From Clostridia bacterium (GTDB lineage: Bacteria; Bacillota; Clostridia; Christensenellales; Aristaeellaceae): a DNA stretch of 64,000 bases. Under the pieces are notes generated by a model. That model did no database searches. It was not told the origin of the DNA and worked only from the letters and a program-made list of their open reading frames with translations. The number at the start of each line of letters is the position of its first letter. Position 1 is the stretch's first letter. Shown here in pieces: positions 53,793 to 61,532 of the stretch. The translations under genes and the position numbers were made by a program. The stretch lies in NCBI GenBank assembly GCA_017447185.1, contig JAFSOC010000008.1, positions 62,001-126,000 on the forward strand. Reading direction: 5' to 3'.

Positions 53793-54686
53793 TCACATCA
53801 CTTGGTGATACGGTTCACAAAGAAGGGATGAGATGAATTCAAGACCTTTGGCAATGATCAATTCCCTATGCACAGGATCTCCACCTCTTTTACCGAAATC
53901 GAGGATACGGAGGCAGCCAAGGATACGGCATATCCTGTCTTTTTCCGCCAGCTCCTTTTTATTCATTTCGGAATAATAGCGGGAAAGTGTCTGCTCCCAT
54001 ATGTACCTGGCATCCTCCACCGAAATGCCCAGGAATGAGGTTGCAGCATCAGATGCCATCTTCGGGAACGTATAATAAGAGTTTGATATCGTGGCAAGGT
54101 CAAAGCAGGGATCACCAAAGCATAGGGTATCCATATCTATGAGCATGGGTTCACCCTTGCAGATTATGATATTTTTCATATGATAATCACCGTGGAGAAG
54201 GGTTCCGGAATCCGGAACTTCTTCTATCATGCGCTTAAGTTTACCAGCCTTTTCATCCCCCAGCAAATCCCTTACATTTTCGACCCATTCCAGATGGTCG
54301 GCCTTCATGTCATTAATCTCTGCTCCTTCTGCTTTAATCGAGTGAATGTATTTAAGAAGCTCTACAGACATCGAGATATACCTGTCCAGATTCTCCCTGC
54401 TCCTGCCTATGAACCCGGCTGTGGACTCAGCATCGATCAACTCATATACAGCACCGTAGCAGCTGCCAACCTTCACTATATCGAAGGAAATGGCTGTCGG
54501 GAGGCCGAGAATAAGGGCCCTTCTTGATTTTTCCTTTTCCAGTTGAATTTTTGAGAACGGTATATCCTCTCTGTAGACTTTGACGATCTCATCGGGAGCG
54601 ATCCTGTAAACCTTGCTATGAGCCCCGCTTCCTATCATCTTACAGCCTTCGATGCTTATCTGTCTTAGGTTTTCTTTATCAAACAC
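53793..54686 (-). CDS. APH/choline-kinase-fold phosphotransferase
   Basis: 297-residue kinase-like protein. The nucleotide loop is GSGAHSKVYRI, the catalytic loop LLHGDYHMKNIII and the metal loop MLIDMDTLCFGDP. This is the fold of aminoglycoside phosphotransferases and choline kinases; it resembles the TIGR02172-type family of unknown substrate. The start is GTG 54686, 6 bases after GGAAGGA, inside the end of the HTH gene (GTGTTTGA). An ATG at 54734 is in frame but has no such site. The gene is visibly richer in A and T than its surroundings and lies directly after the tRNA cluster, which suggests acquisition by transfer. Confidence 0.8.
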   Translation of the reverse strand: MFDKENLRQISIEGCKMIGSGAHSKVYRIAPDEIVKVYREDIPFSKIQLEKEKSRRALILGLPTAISFDIVKVGSCYGAVYELIDAESTAGFIGRSRENLDRYISMSVELLKYIHSIKAEGAEINDMKADHLEWVENVRDLLGDEKAGKLKRMIEEVPDSGTLLHGDYHMKNIIICKGEPMLIDMDTLCFGDPCFDLATISNSYYTFPKMASDAATSFLGISVEDARYIWEQTLSRYYSEMNKKELAEKDRICRILGCLRILDFGKRGGDPVHRELIIAKGLEFISSLLCEPYHQVM

Positions 54687-54897
54687 AGTATCCTTCCTTT
54701 CTGCCGGGAAAACAGCAAAACCAGCCAAGCTCATCCATCATCTTTACAAACGTCTTATTCACAATCTGCTCCCGGCCTTTGATGATACGGTTTATACAGG
54801 AAAGAGATACACCGGGCTTTTCTGCAGCCTCCGTCCTGTGCTGGCCGCTCTCAGGCAGGCGCATCTTTAAATCCGTCTCCACGTTATGCTGAAGCAT
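54679..54897 (-). CDS. Small XRE-type helix-turn-helix protein
   Basis: 72 residues. The core (LPESGQHRTEAAEKPGVSLSCINRIIKGREQ) matches the XRE helix-turn-helix pattern: helix two TEAAEKPG, turn, recognition helix SLSCINRIIKG. The Pro in EKPG, where Thr or Ser is usual, and the Cys pair near the end are odd. Its stop overlaps the GTG start of the kinase gene. No strong RBS is seen (GAGAG at 13 bases), so the exact start is uncertain. It may regulate the kinase gene; function unknown. Confidence 0.5.
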   Translation of the reverse strand: MLQHNVETDLKMRLPESGQHRTEAAEKPGVSLSCINRIIKGREQIVNKTFVKMMDELGWFCCFPGRKEGYCV

Positions 54898-55179
54898 CGG
54901 ACTTCTACTCTCAAAAATCACTCTATGACTGGATAAGAATAGCACAGGTTGCTGCACATTTCTACTCCGCAAAAATAATAATGGAGCTTTCCTCACCTCC
55001 GCCTTCATCTGTCCCCGTTTGTTTTCATTGGCAGGAAGCGCTGTGCTGTCTGATAAAAAACAGCCAAAAGCGCCAGGTTTACGAATTGTTCCGGATCCTG
55101 AAGTACCTTCCTTTTTTCCCGGGATCATAGTACAATAAACAACAGACCGCGCGAAAAACAATTAAAGGAATGGAAAACG

Positions 55180-55704
55180 ATGAAAACCTATTACGACGAC
55201 GGAACCATCCGCATCCGCAGCATGATCCCGGAGGACACGCGGGTTTTTTATGAGACCTATCTTTCCTACGGGTGGCATCCCAGCCTGCAAACCTATGAGG
55301 ATTACTACCGGGAGCAGGAGAACGGGTCACGCCGGGTGTTTATCGCGGAATACGAGGGCAGCGTCGCCGGCATCTGCACGCTGATCCTGACACCGCGGGA
55401 AGGCCCCTTTGTGGGCAGGGGATGGCCGGAAATCGTCGACCTCTGCGTGTTCTTCCATGTGCATCAAAAAGGGATCGGCAGTAAGCTGCTGGACGTGGCG
55501 GAGCAGGAGGCGGCCGGACTGGCGGACCACATCTTCCTGGCGGTGGGCGTCCACTCGGGATATGGCGCGGCCCAGCGGCTGTATGTGAGCAGGGGATACA
55601 ACTTTGACGGCAGCGGCGTATGGTACCGGGGAAAGCAGCTGGACCAGTACGCGCCCTGCAACAATGATGACGACCTGCTGCTGTTCATGTCCAAAAAACT
55701 CTGA
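55180..55704 (+). CDS. GNAT-family N-acetyltransferase
   Basis: 174 residues with the GNAT fold. EIVDLCVFFHVHQKGIGSKL is motif A with the acetyl-CoA loop (Q/R-x-x-G-x-G: QKGIGS). GYGAAQRLYVSRGYNFDG is motif B. The substrate is unknown; GNAT enzymes acetylate small molecules, antibiotics or protein N-termini. TACAAT at 55131 is a possible -10 box. It leads a plus-strand group with the methyltransferase and Nudix-HD genes. Confidence 0.85.
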   Translation: MKTYYDDGTIRIRSMIPEDTRVFYETYLSYGWHPSLQTYEDYYREQENGSRRVFIAEYEGSVAGICTLILTPREGPFVGRGWPEIVDLCVFFHVHQKGIGSKLLDVAEQEAAGLADHIFLAVGVHSGYGAAQRLYVSRGYNFDGSGVWYRGKQLDQYAPCNNDDDLLLFMSKKL

Positions 55705-55730
55705 ACATCTGCAGAAAGGCGGAGAAAGTA

Positions 55731-56486
55731 ATGAACGAATCCGGAAAACAGCATAAGGCAGCGTGGGAATTCGATGCCTACGGATTCTGGGTCCGGCAGT
55801 CCGGGACGCCGCAGGAGCGGGCGGAGAAGGACAAGGCCGATCCCGTCCGGATGCTGGGGAAATACGCGGCATATTTCGATCAATATCAGGGAATCCGGGT
55901 GGCCAACATCTGCGGATCCTGCGGGAAGAAGGCGATCCCCCTTGCGCTGCTGGGAGCGGATGTCACGGTGTTCGACATCTCCGAGGACAACCGGCGGTAT
56001 GCCGTGGAGACGGCGGAAGCTGCTGGGGTGCAGATTAACTTCGTGGTCGGGGATGTGCTGGAGACCGACCTGGACACTTATGGCGAAACCTTCGACGTGG
56101 TGTTTATGGAAGGCGGCATCCTCCACTATTTCCACGACCTGAACGAGTTCATGCGGATCATGTACCGGCTGCTGAAGCCGGGCGGAAAGATGATCTGCAG
56201 CGATTTCCACCCCTTCACCAAGATTTATGACAGCCTGCACCTGGGGATCCCGTCCATGGGCTATTTCTTTTCGGAAGTATACGAAGGCGAGATGGCGCAT
56301 GCCCGCTTCTACGAGGAACCGATACGGAGCCGTATTCCAAAGTGCCGATACCGGAAATACACGGTCAGTGAAATCATCAACGCCATCATCAACACGGGCT
56401 TCCGCCTGCAGCGCTTCGACGAGCATCCGGCCTGGGAGGATGAGAAGCTGCCGGGGGAATTCACCGCGATTGCCTGCCGGGAATGA
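55731..56486 (+). CDS. Class I SAM-dependent methyltransferase
   Basis: 251 residues. SAM-binding motif I is VANICGSCGKKAIPLALLGA (cysteine-containing instead of the usual acidic-glycine loop), followed by VTVFDISEDNRRYA and the motif IV stretch FDVVFMEGGILHYFHDLNEF. RLLKPGGKMICSDFHP is the post-motif strand. Substrate unknown. AAAGGCGG precedes the ATG. It starts 26 bases after the acetyltransferase gene. Confidence 0.85.
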   Translation: MNESGKQHKAAWEFDAYGFWVRQSGTPQERAEKDKADPVRMLGKYAAYFDQYQGIRVANICGSCGKKAIPLALLGADVTVFDISEDNRRYAVETAEAAGVQINFVVGDVLETDLDTYGETFDVVFMEGGILHYFHDLNEFMRIMYRLLKPGGKMICSDFHPFTKIYDSLHLGIPSMGYFFSEVYEGEMAHARFYEEPIRSRIPKCRYRKYTVSEIINAIINTGFRLQRFDEHPAWEDEKLPGEFTAIACRE

Positions 56487-56494
56487 ACCGCTGA

Positions 56495-56584
56495 CCGAGG
56501 GCAGCACCGGACTATGTGATCAGCTCCTATGACCGGTACTACGACCGGGAAGCGCTGGCGGAATTTATCAGAAACCTGTACTGA
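56495..56584 (+). pseudogene. C-terminal gene remnant
   Basis: A frame closed upstream by TGA at 56492 reads PDYVISSYDRYYDREALAEF then IRNLY and a stop, which looks like the natural end of a larger protein with no start of its own. It lies between the methyltransferase and Nudix-HD genes. It may be the scar of a deletion. Confidence 0.4.
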
Positions 56585-56619
56585 TGGGTAATCAACAGGA
56601 TGACGGAGGGACATCTGCG

Positions 56620-57855
56620 ATGAGGGAATTATTCCGCATGGATAGGCAGAACTACAACCCGGACGGGAACGTATACAGGAGGCCGTCCGCACGGGCGATT
56701 ATCCTGAAGGACGGGAAAGTGCTCCTCAACCATGTGGCGAAGTATGACTGCTACGAGTTTCCCGGCGGAGGCATTGAAGCCGGGGAAACGCCGGAGGCTG
56801 CCATGCAGCGCGAGGTGGCGGAGGAGACGGGACGGATTGTGATTCCGGAATCCATCCGGGAATTCGGTATCGTGCTCCGGAGGCAGCAGGACAGCAAGGA
56901 TCCGGACGGGATCTTCGAACAGGAGAATTACTACTATCTGTGCGAAGTGACTGACGAAACGGTTCCGCGCAAGCCGGATGAGCACGAGATTGTGGAAGGG
57001 GCGGAACCGGTATGGGTGGAGTCCCTTTCCACACCGATCCACCGGAACCGCAGGGCCTTTCAGAAGATTGGCGAGCCGTTTATGCAGCGGGAAATGCGCG
57101 TGATGGACCTGGCGGACGAGGAACTGCGCAGGCAGAGCTGGGAAAGAACGGAGGACGCCGCCATCCGGGCCCTGGGGACCGCAGACTATAAGGGCATGCT
57201 TGCTTTTGTGAAACAGACGCTGGAAGACGCGCAGACCGAAGGCAAGAGCGGCATCGGGATGCACAAGCTGGAATTCGGCTACACCCGGTACGAGCATACG
57301 AAGCGGGTGCTGGGCTGGGCTAAACGGCTGTACGATGCCACGCCGGACAAGACGGGCCTCCGGTATGAGGACCTGATGATCGCGACGATTTTCCATGACG
57401 TGGGACGGGGTGCGGCCGAGCAGACGGGAGCGGACCACGCGAAGGCCGGGGTGCCGATCACAAAGGACTGGCTGCAGGCCCACGGCTACGACGCTGAACG
57501 GACAGAGTATATTGCGGGGCTGGTGGGCTCCCATTCCGACAAATGGCGGATGCAGGGCCCGGAGATCGACCGGAACCTGCTGATGCTGATGGAAGCGGAC
57601 CTCCTGGATGACATGGGACTGCTGGGCATTGTGATGGACACGTTGATCGTGCGGGCCCGGAAGGAGGACGCAACCTTCTACGACTGCTGCAACCACTACG
57701 AACGCTACACCCATCCCATGCAGCATGACAGCCCGATGGTCACGCCGGAAGGGAAGGCACTCTGGGACCAAAAGACAGAGAGCACGGACTGGTTCGTGGA
57801 GGAGTACAGGCGGGACATCCTGCTGGGCGGCGAGCATTACATCGGATACAGGTAA
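56620..57855 (+). CDS. Nudix hydrolase-HD domain fusion protein
   Basis: 411 residues joining two phosphohydrolase folds. The Nudix box occupies 50-72 (G-x5-E-x7-REVAEETG, with Glu65, Glu68 and Glu69), inside a domain of about 20-165. The HD domain follows at about 215-340, with His226 (YEHTKRV), His259-Asp260 (IFHDVGRG) and a later Asp (MEADLLDD). Nudix enzymes cleave nucleoside diphosphates linked to another group; HD enzymes remove phosphates or cut phosphodiesters. A two-step nucleotide clean-up is plausible but inferred. ATG 56620 is chosen because CGGAGGG lies 9 bases upstream; ATG 56584 overlaps the remnant's stop without an RBS. Confidence 0.85.
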   Translation: MRELFRMDRQNYNPDGNVYRRPSARAIILKDGKVLLNHVAKYDCYEFPGGGIEAGETPEAAMQREVAEETGRIVIPESIREFGIVLRRQQDSKDPDGIFEQENYYYLCEVTDETVPRKPDEHEIVEGAEPVWVESLSTPIHRNRRAFQKIGEPFMQREMRVMDLADEELRRQSWERTEDAAIRALGTADYKGMLAFVKQTLEDAQTEGKSGIGMHKLEFGYTRYEHTKRVLGWAKRLYDATPDKTGLRYEDLMIATIFHDVGRGAAEQTGADHAKAGVPITKDWLQAHGYDAERTEYIAGLVGSHSDKWRMQGPEIDRNLLMLMEADLLDDMGLLGIVMDTLIVRARKEDATFYDCCNHYERYTHPMQHDSPMVTPEGKALWDQKTESTDWFVEEYRRDILLGGEHYIGYR

Positions 57856-57879
57856 CGTATATTTTTATCAGACGGGATT

Positions 57880-58770
57880 TCAGGCCGGAGGGGTTTTCCG
57901 ATATGCTGTCGGGGAGACCCCGAAGGCCCTTTTAAACATTTCTGCCATATAACTGGTGCCGTTGAAGCCGGTCTTCCGGGCGATCTCCGACAGGGGGAGC
58001 GTGGTGGTCCGGAGGTATTCGGCGACCTTTCGCAGGCGGAAGTCCAGCAGGTATTTGACCGGACTTCCACCGACGTATTTATGGAAAATCCGGTTGCAGA
58101 GGGATTTGCTCACATTGCCGCTGGCACTGATTTCATCCAGGGTGATGGGATTCGGATATTCCTGCTGGATATAAAACATCATGGCCTTGAAGGCCTTGGA
58201 ATGCAGGGTGGCCTGCAGGTCCTGCTCCAGTATGCCGAAGGTTGTACTCTGGTGGAGAATGATTTCCCAGATCTCAAACATCCGCCTGGTAACCCGGAAG
58301 GGATCCCGCCGGAGATCCGGCAGGCTGAGCATGATGTTATAGATTTCCTGGGTATTCTCATTGATGTTCCGGAAGCGGAGATAGGACAGGTTCGGATTCG
58401 TGATGACGGGCAGGACCGCCTGCATCTCCACAGCCACGGAGGAATTCAGGATACTGGGATGGACCACGAAAATCACATAGGTGGCGGTTTCGTTCTCCAC
58501 GGCCATGCTGTAATGGATCTGGTTGGCATTGACAAAAATGGTATCCCCGGCGTTCAGGGGGATCACCTTGCCGTTGACACAATAGGCCATTTTCCCGCTC
58601 TTCACCGATACAATCTCAATATCCTCATGAAAGTGGGGCACCCTTTCCCAGGTGACGTTCGGCTTGATCCAGCCGTCATAAATATACGAAGGGAAGTTGG
58701 GATCGTCGTAATTGACTTCCTCCGAGCCATCCTCCCGCTTGACAATCAGCCCGATGACATCCTTCTTCAT
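57880..58770 (-). CDS. AraC-family transcription regulator with cupin-type sensor
   Basis: 296 residues. The N-terminal half is an AraC ligand-binding cupin (HFHEDIEIVSVKSGKMAYCV, then LNAGDTIFVNANQIH). The C-terminal ~100 residues hold two helix-turn-helix units (LDEISASGNVSKSLCNRIFH; LSEIARKTGFNGTSYMAEMF). The ligand is probably a sugar or small molecule. It is divergent from the ABC-2 transporter operon, which it may control. GAGGAG precedes the ATG. Confidence 0.88.
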   Translation of the reverse strand: MKKDVIGLIVKREDGSEEVNYDDPNFPSYIYDGWIKPNVTWERVPHFHEDIEIVSVKSGKMAYCVNGKVIPLNAGDTIFVNANQIHYSMAVENETATYVIFVVHPSILNSSVAVEMQAVLPVITNPNLSYLRFRNINENTQEIYNIMLSLPDLRRDPFRVTRRMFEIWEIILHQSTTFGILEQDLQATLHSKAFKAMMFYIQQEYPNPITLDEISASGNVSKSLCNRIFHKYVGGSPVKYLLDFRLRKVAEYLRTTTLPLSEIARKTGFNGTSYMAEMFKRAFGVSPTAYRKTPPA

Positions 58771-58795
58771 AACAATTTTCTCCTCAAATCCGCAA

Positions 58796-58823
58796 TTTAT
58801 AACAATCCTGCACAGAAAGGCAA
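58796..58823 (-). promoter_or_regulatory. Promoter of the AraC-type regulator gene
   Basis: Minus strand TTGCCT (complement of 58818-58823), 16-base spacer, TGT plus TATAAA (complement of 58796-58801), an extended -10 box. Confidence 0.5.
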
Positions 58824-58849
58824 AATAGTTATAAAAACAAGCAAACTTG

Positions 58850-58889
58850 GCGGTAGAAAACCGCCTTCACGGATAATATACTTATAAAT
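58850..58889 (+). promoter_or_regulatory. Operator-like palindrome and -10 boxes before the ABC-2 operon
   Basis: GGCGGT-AGAAA-ACCGCC (58849-58865 region) is a perfect short palindrome. TATACT (58877-58882) and TATAAA (58884-58889) follow as possible -10 boxes; TAGAAA (58854-58859) would be the -35 box for the first at 17 bases. Confidence 0.4.
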
Positions 58890-58939
58890 GTCAAGCTTGG
58901 CAAGCACTTTTAGGAAGATTTTCGGGGGAGTGAACGCTG

Positions 58940-59884
58940 ATGAACAGTGAAGCAGTCGTAATGAAAAATATCAGCAAGGAATTCCGGGTCCTGAACCGGC
59001 ACGAGGGGCTGAAGGGCAGCATCCACGATCTTTTCTCCAGGGACTACCGGACCGTGAAGGCGGTGGACGATGTATCCCTGACGGTGAACAGGGGAGAGAT
59101 CATCGGATACCTGGGACCCAACGGCGCCGGGAAATCCACCACCATCAAAATCATGACGGGGGTGCTGGAACCAAGCGCCGGCGAGATAATGGTGAACGGG
59201 CGGGTGCCCTATAAGGACCGGACCGCCAATGCGGAGCACATCGGCGTCGTGTTCGGGCAGCGGAGCCAGCTGTGGTGGAACCTGCCGCTGATCGAATCCT
59301 TCAACCTGCTGCGGGATATCTACCTGGTGCCGGAAAAGGAATACCGGGAGATGCTGGAACTGTACCGGTCCCTGGTGGACCTGGAGCCGATCCTGCACAA
59401 GCCGGTGCGGCAGATGTCCCTGGGACAGCGGACCCTGAGTGACATCCTTGCAGCGTTCCTGCACAACCCGGGAATCGTATTCCTGGACGAGCCCACCATC
59501 GGGCTGGACGTATCCATGAAGGCGAAAATCCGGGAACTGATCCGGGGACTGAACGAGGCGAAGGAGACCACGGTGATCCTGACCACCCACGATATGGGCG
59601 ACGTGGACGCGCTGTGCAGGCGGATTATTATCATCGACAAGGGCCGGAAGATCTATGACAACGACATCGGGCACCTGAAGTCCTATTTCGGCTCCTACAG
59701 GACCCTGCGGATGCGGCTGGGGGACGATTCCTGGGTGGAACAGGTGATCGACGAGAAGGAAACGGACGTCATGCATGTGATGCAGGAGATGCAGAAGGAG
59801 CACCGGATCAAGGACATCCAGCTGCAGGAGATCTCCACCGAAGAGGTGATCCGGAAAATCTACGAAGGGGGGAAATCAGCATGA
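58940..59884 (+). CDS. ABC-2 type exporter, ATP-binding protein
   Basis: 314 residues. GPNGAGKST is Walker A (near 57-65), QMSLGQRTLSDIL the signature (SLGQ form) and VFLDEPTIGLD Walker B. The N-terminal insert KGSIHDLFSRDYRTVKAVDD and the SLGQR signature place it with the ATPases that pair with DUF990/ABC-2 permeases. The last ~80 residues are a family-specific C-terminal domain. Cargo unknown. The stop overlaps the first permease start (ATGA). Confidence 0.88.
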   Translation: MNSEAVVMKNISKEFRVLNRHEGLKGSIHDLFSRDYRTVKAVDDVSLTVNRGEIIGYLGPNGAGKSTTIKIMTGVLEPSAGEIMVNGRVPYKDRTANAEHIGVVFGQRSQLWWNLPLIESFNLLRDIYLVPEKEYREMLELYRSLVDLEPILHKPVRQMSLGQRTLSDILAAFLHNPGIVFLDEPTIGLDVSMKAKIRELIRGLNEAKETTVILTTHDMGDVDALCRRIIIIDKGRKIYDNDIGHLKSYFGSYRTLRMRLGDDSWVEQVIDEKETDVMHVMQEMQKEHRIKDIQLQEISTEEVIRKIYEGGKSA

Positions 59885-60693
59885 CCAAAATCAGGAGACT
59901 GACAGCGCTGACGAGAGCCGGCATCATTGAATCCCTGCAGTTCCGGCTGGGGACAGCCGTGATGCTGTTCGGCAACCTGATCTACCTGGCCCTCGTGTAT
60001 TTCCTCTGGAAGGCGATCTATGATTCCAGCGGCACCGACATGGTGAACGGCATGACATTCCACGACACAATGATCTACCTGATCCTGGCCACAGCGATCT
60101 TCAACCTGCTGGAGATGTTCATCGTGTGGGACATGAGCCGGGCCATCCAGTCCGGGGAGATCATCATTCACCTGCTGAAGCCCATGCGCTACCGGCTCTA
60201 TACCTTCTGGAGCTATACCGGCGCCCATGTGAACAACTTTTTCCTTGCCTTCGTTCCCACATTTATCGTGGTGGCCGTCATCACCGGGGGCGCGATTCCC
60301 ATGGGCATGAATCTTCTGTACTTTATGATTTCCCTGATTCTGGCGCTGATCGTCAATTTCAACATTGAGATGCTGGTGGCGCCCATCTGCCTCTACACGG
60401 AATCCACCTGGGGGATCAATATCGTGAAGGAAACGATCGTGCTGCTCCTGTCCGGCGCGACGATCCCTCTGGCATTTTTTCCGGAGGGGCTGCGGCAGGC
60501 GGTGGAATTCCTGCCGTTCCGCGCGGTGTACGACATTCCGCTGACGGTGCTGTTGGCCAAGAACGGAACGGACACCCTGGCGGGGCTGCTGCCCAAGCTG
60601 GGGATCCAGGCGCTGTGGGTTGTGGTGCTGACCGTCTGCGGCAACCTGTTCTGGAACCACGCGGTGAAAAAGATCACGGTGAACGGAGGCTGA
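59881..60693 (+). CDS. ABC-2 type exporter permease (DUF990-like), first subunit
   Basis: 270 residues with six hydrophobic segments. The N-terminal SLQFRLGTAVMLFGNLIYLA and the segment FIVWDMSRAIQSGEIIIHLL are typical of this permease family. It pairs with the next gene to form the membrane pore of an exporter powered by the preceding ATPase. Four-base overlap with the ATPase gene. Confidence 0.85.
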   Translation: MTKIRRLTALTRAGIIESLQFRLGTAVMLFGNLIYLALVYFLWKAIYDSSGTDMVNGMTFHDTMIYLILATAIFNLLEMFIVWDMSRAIQSGEIIIHLLKPMRYRLYTFWSYTGAHVNNFFLAFVPTFIVVAVITGGAIPMGMNLLYFMISLILALIVNFNIEMLVAPICLYTESTWGINIVKETIVLLLSGATIPLAFFPEGLRQAVEFLPFRAVYDIPLTVLLAKNGTDTLAGLLPKLGIQALWVVVLTVCGNLFWNHAVKKITVNGG

Positions 60694-60699
60694 TAAAAC

Positions 60700-61518
60700 A
60701 TGGAATTGGCAAGGGAAAGGAAGAGGGGACTGTCCTTCTATCTGTCCATCTACAGGAAGATCCTGATCCAGGACCTGAAGAGCAAGATGAGTTTCCGGAC
60801 GGACTTCATCATTTCCACCTTCGGGATGGTGCTGACGAACGTCTCCGGATTTATCACCTTCATGATCCTGTTTCACAATTTCCCCAGCGTGAATGGGTGG
60901 GACTACAACCATATGCTGTTCCTGTACGGATTCTCGCTGATCGCCCTGACGCCGGTGCAGTGCTTTTTCGACAACAACTGGAACCTGCGCTTCATGGTGC
61001 GGTCCGGGGACTTCATCAAATACTGCTTCCGGCCCATCAACGTGTTTTTCTATTTTATTTCAGAAGTGTTTGACGTAAAGGGACTGGGTCAGTTTGCCTT
61101 CGGGCTGGGCACCTTCATCTACGCCTGGGCCCACATCGGGATTCCCGTGACGTTCGTGACCATCGCGGAGGCGGTGCTTTTTCTGATGACGGCCTCGCTA
61201 TTCATGATTGCGCTGATGAACTTCGCGGCGGCCACCTGCTTCTGGATTATCAATTCCGGGTATGTGATGGTGATCATGTTCCGGTTCAAGGATTTCGCGA
61301 AGTATCCGGCCAGCATCTTCAACAGTGTTTTCCGGTTTATCTTCACGTTTATTATTCCCATCGCGTTCGTGGCCTACTATCCGAGCCTGGTGTTTGTGAC
61401 ACCTGACCGCGTACCGCTTCTGTCCTGGCTTTCACCGGCCATCGGGGCGCTGTTTTTCTGGCTGAGCTATAAATTCTGGATGCTGGGTGTGCGGAAATAT
61501 GACTTCACAGGCTCCTGA
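60700..61518 (+). CDS. ABC-2 type exporter permease (DUF990-like), second subunit
   Basis: 272 residues, six hydrophobic segments. The order DLKSKMSFRTDFIISTFGMV ... VRSGDFIKYCFRPINVFFYF parallels the first permease. It ends the operon six bases after the other subunit gene. No terminator is obvious in the 14 bases before the convergent transporter gene. Confidence 0.85.
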   Translation: MELARERKRGLSFYLSIYRKILIQDLKSKMSFRTDFIISTFGMVLTNVSGFITFMILFHNFPSVNGWDYNHMLFLYGFSLIALTPVQCFFDNNWNLRFMVRSGDFIKYCFRPINVFFYFISEVFDVKGLGQFAFGLGTFIYAWAHIGIPVTFVTIAEAVLFLMTASLFMIALMNFAAATCFWIINSGYVMVIMFRFKDFAKYPASIFNSVFRFIFTFIIPIAFVAYYPSLVFVTPDRVPLLSWLSPAIGALFFWLSYKFWMLGVRKYDFTGS

Positions 61519-61532
61519 GCGGGAAGGCCGCC

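Noticed and set aside
54898-55161. 5' extension of the small HTH gene to about 160 codons
   Set aside because: The extra residues show no domain, and the sequence looks non-coding; only the last 72 codons look like a protein.
53581-57855. Integrative element at tRNA-Leu
   Set aside because: No integrase gene and no repeated copy of the tRNA 3' end was found downstream; only the composition shift supports transfer.
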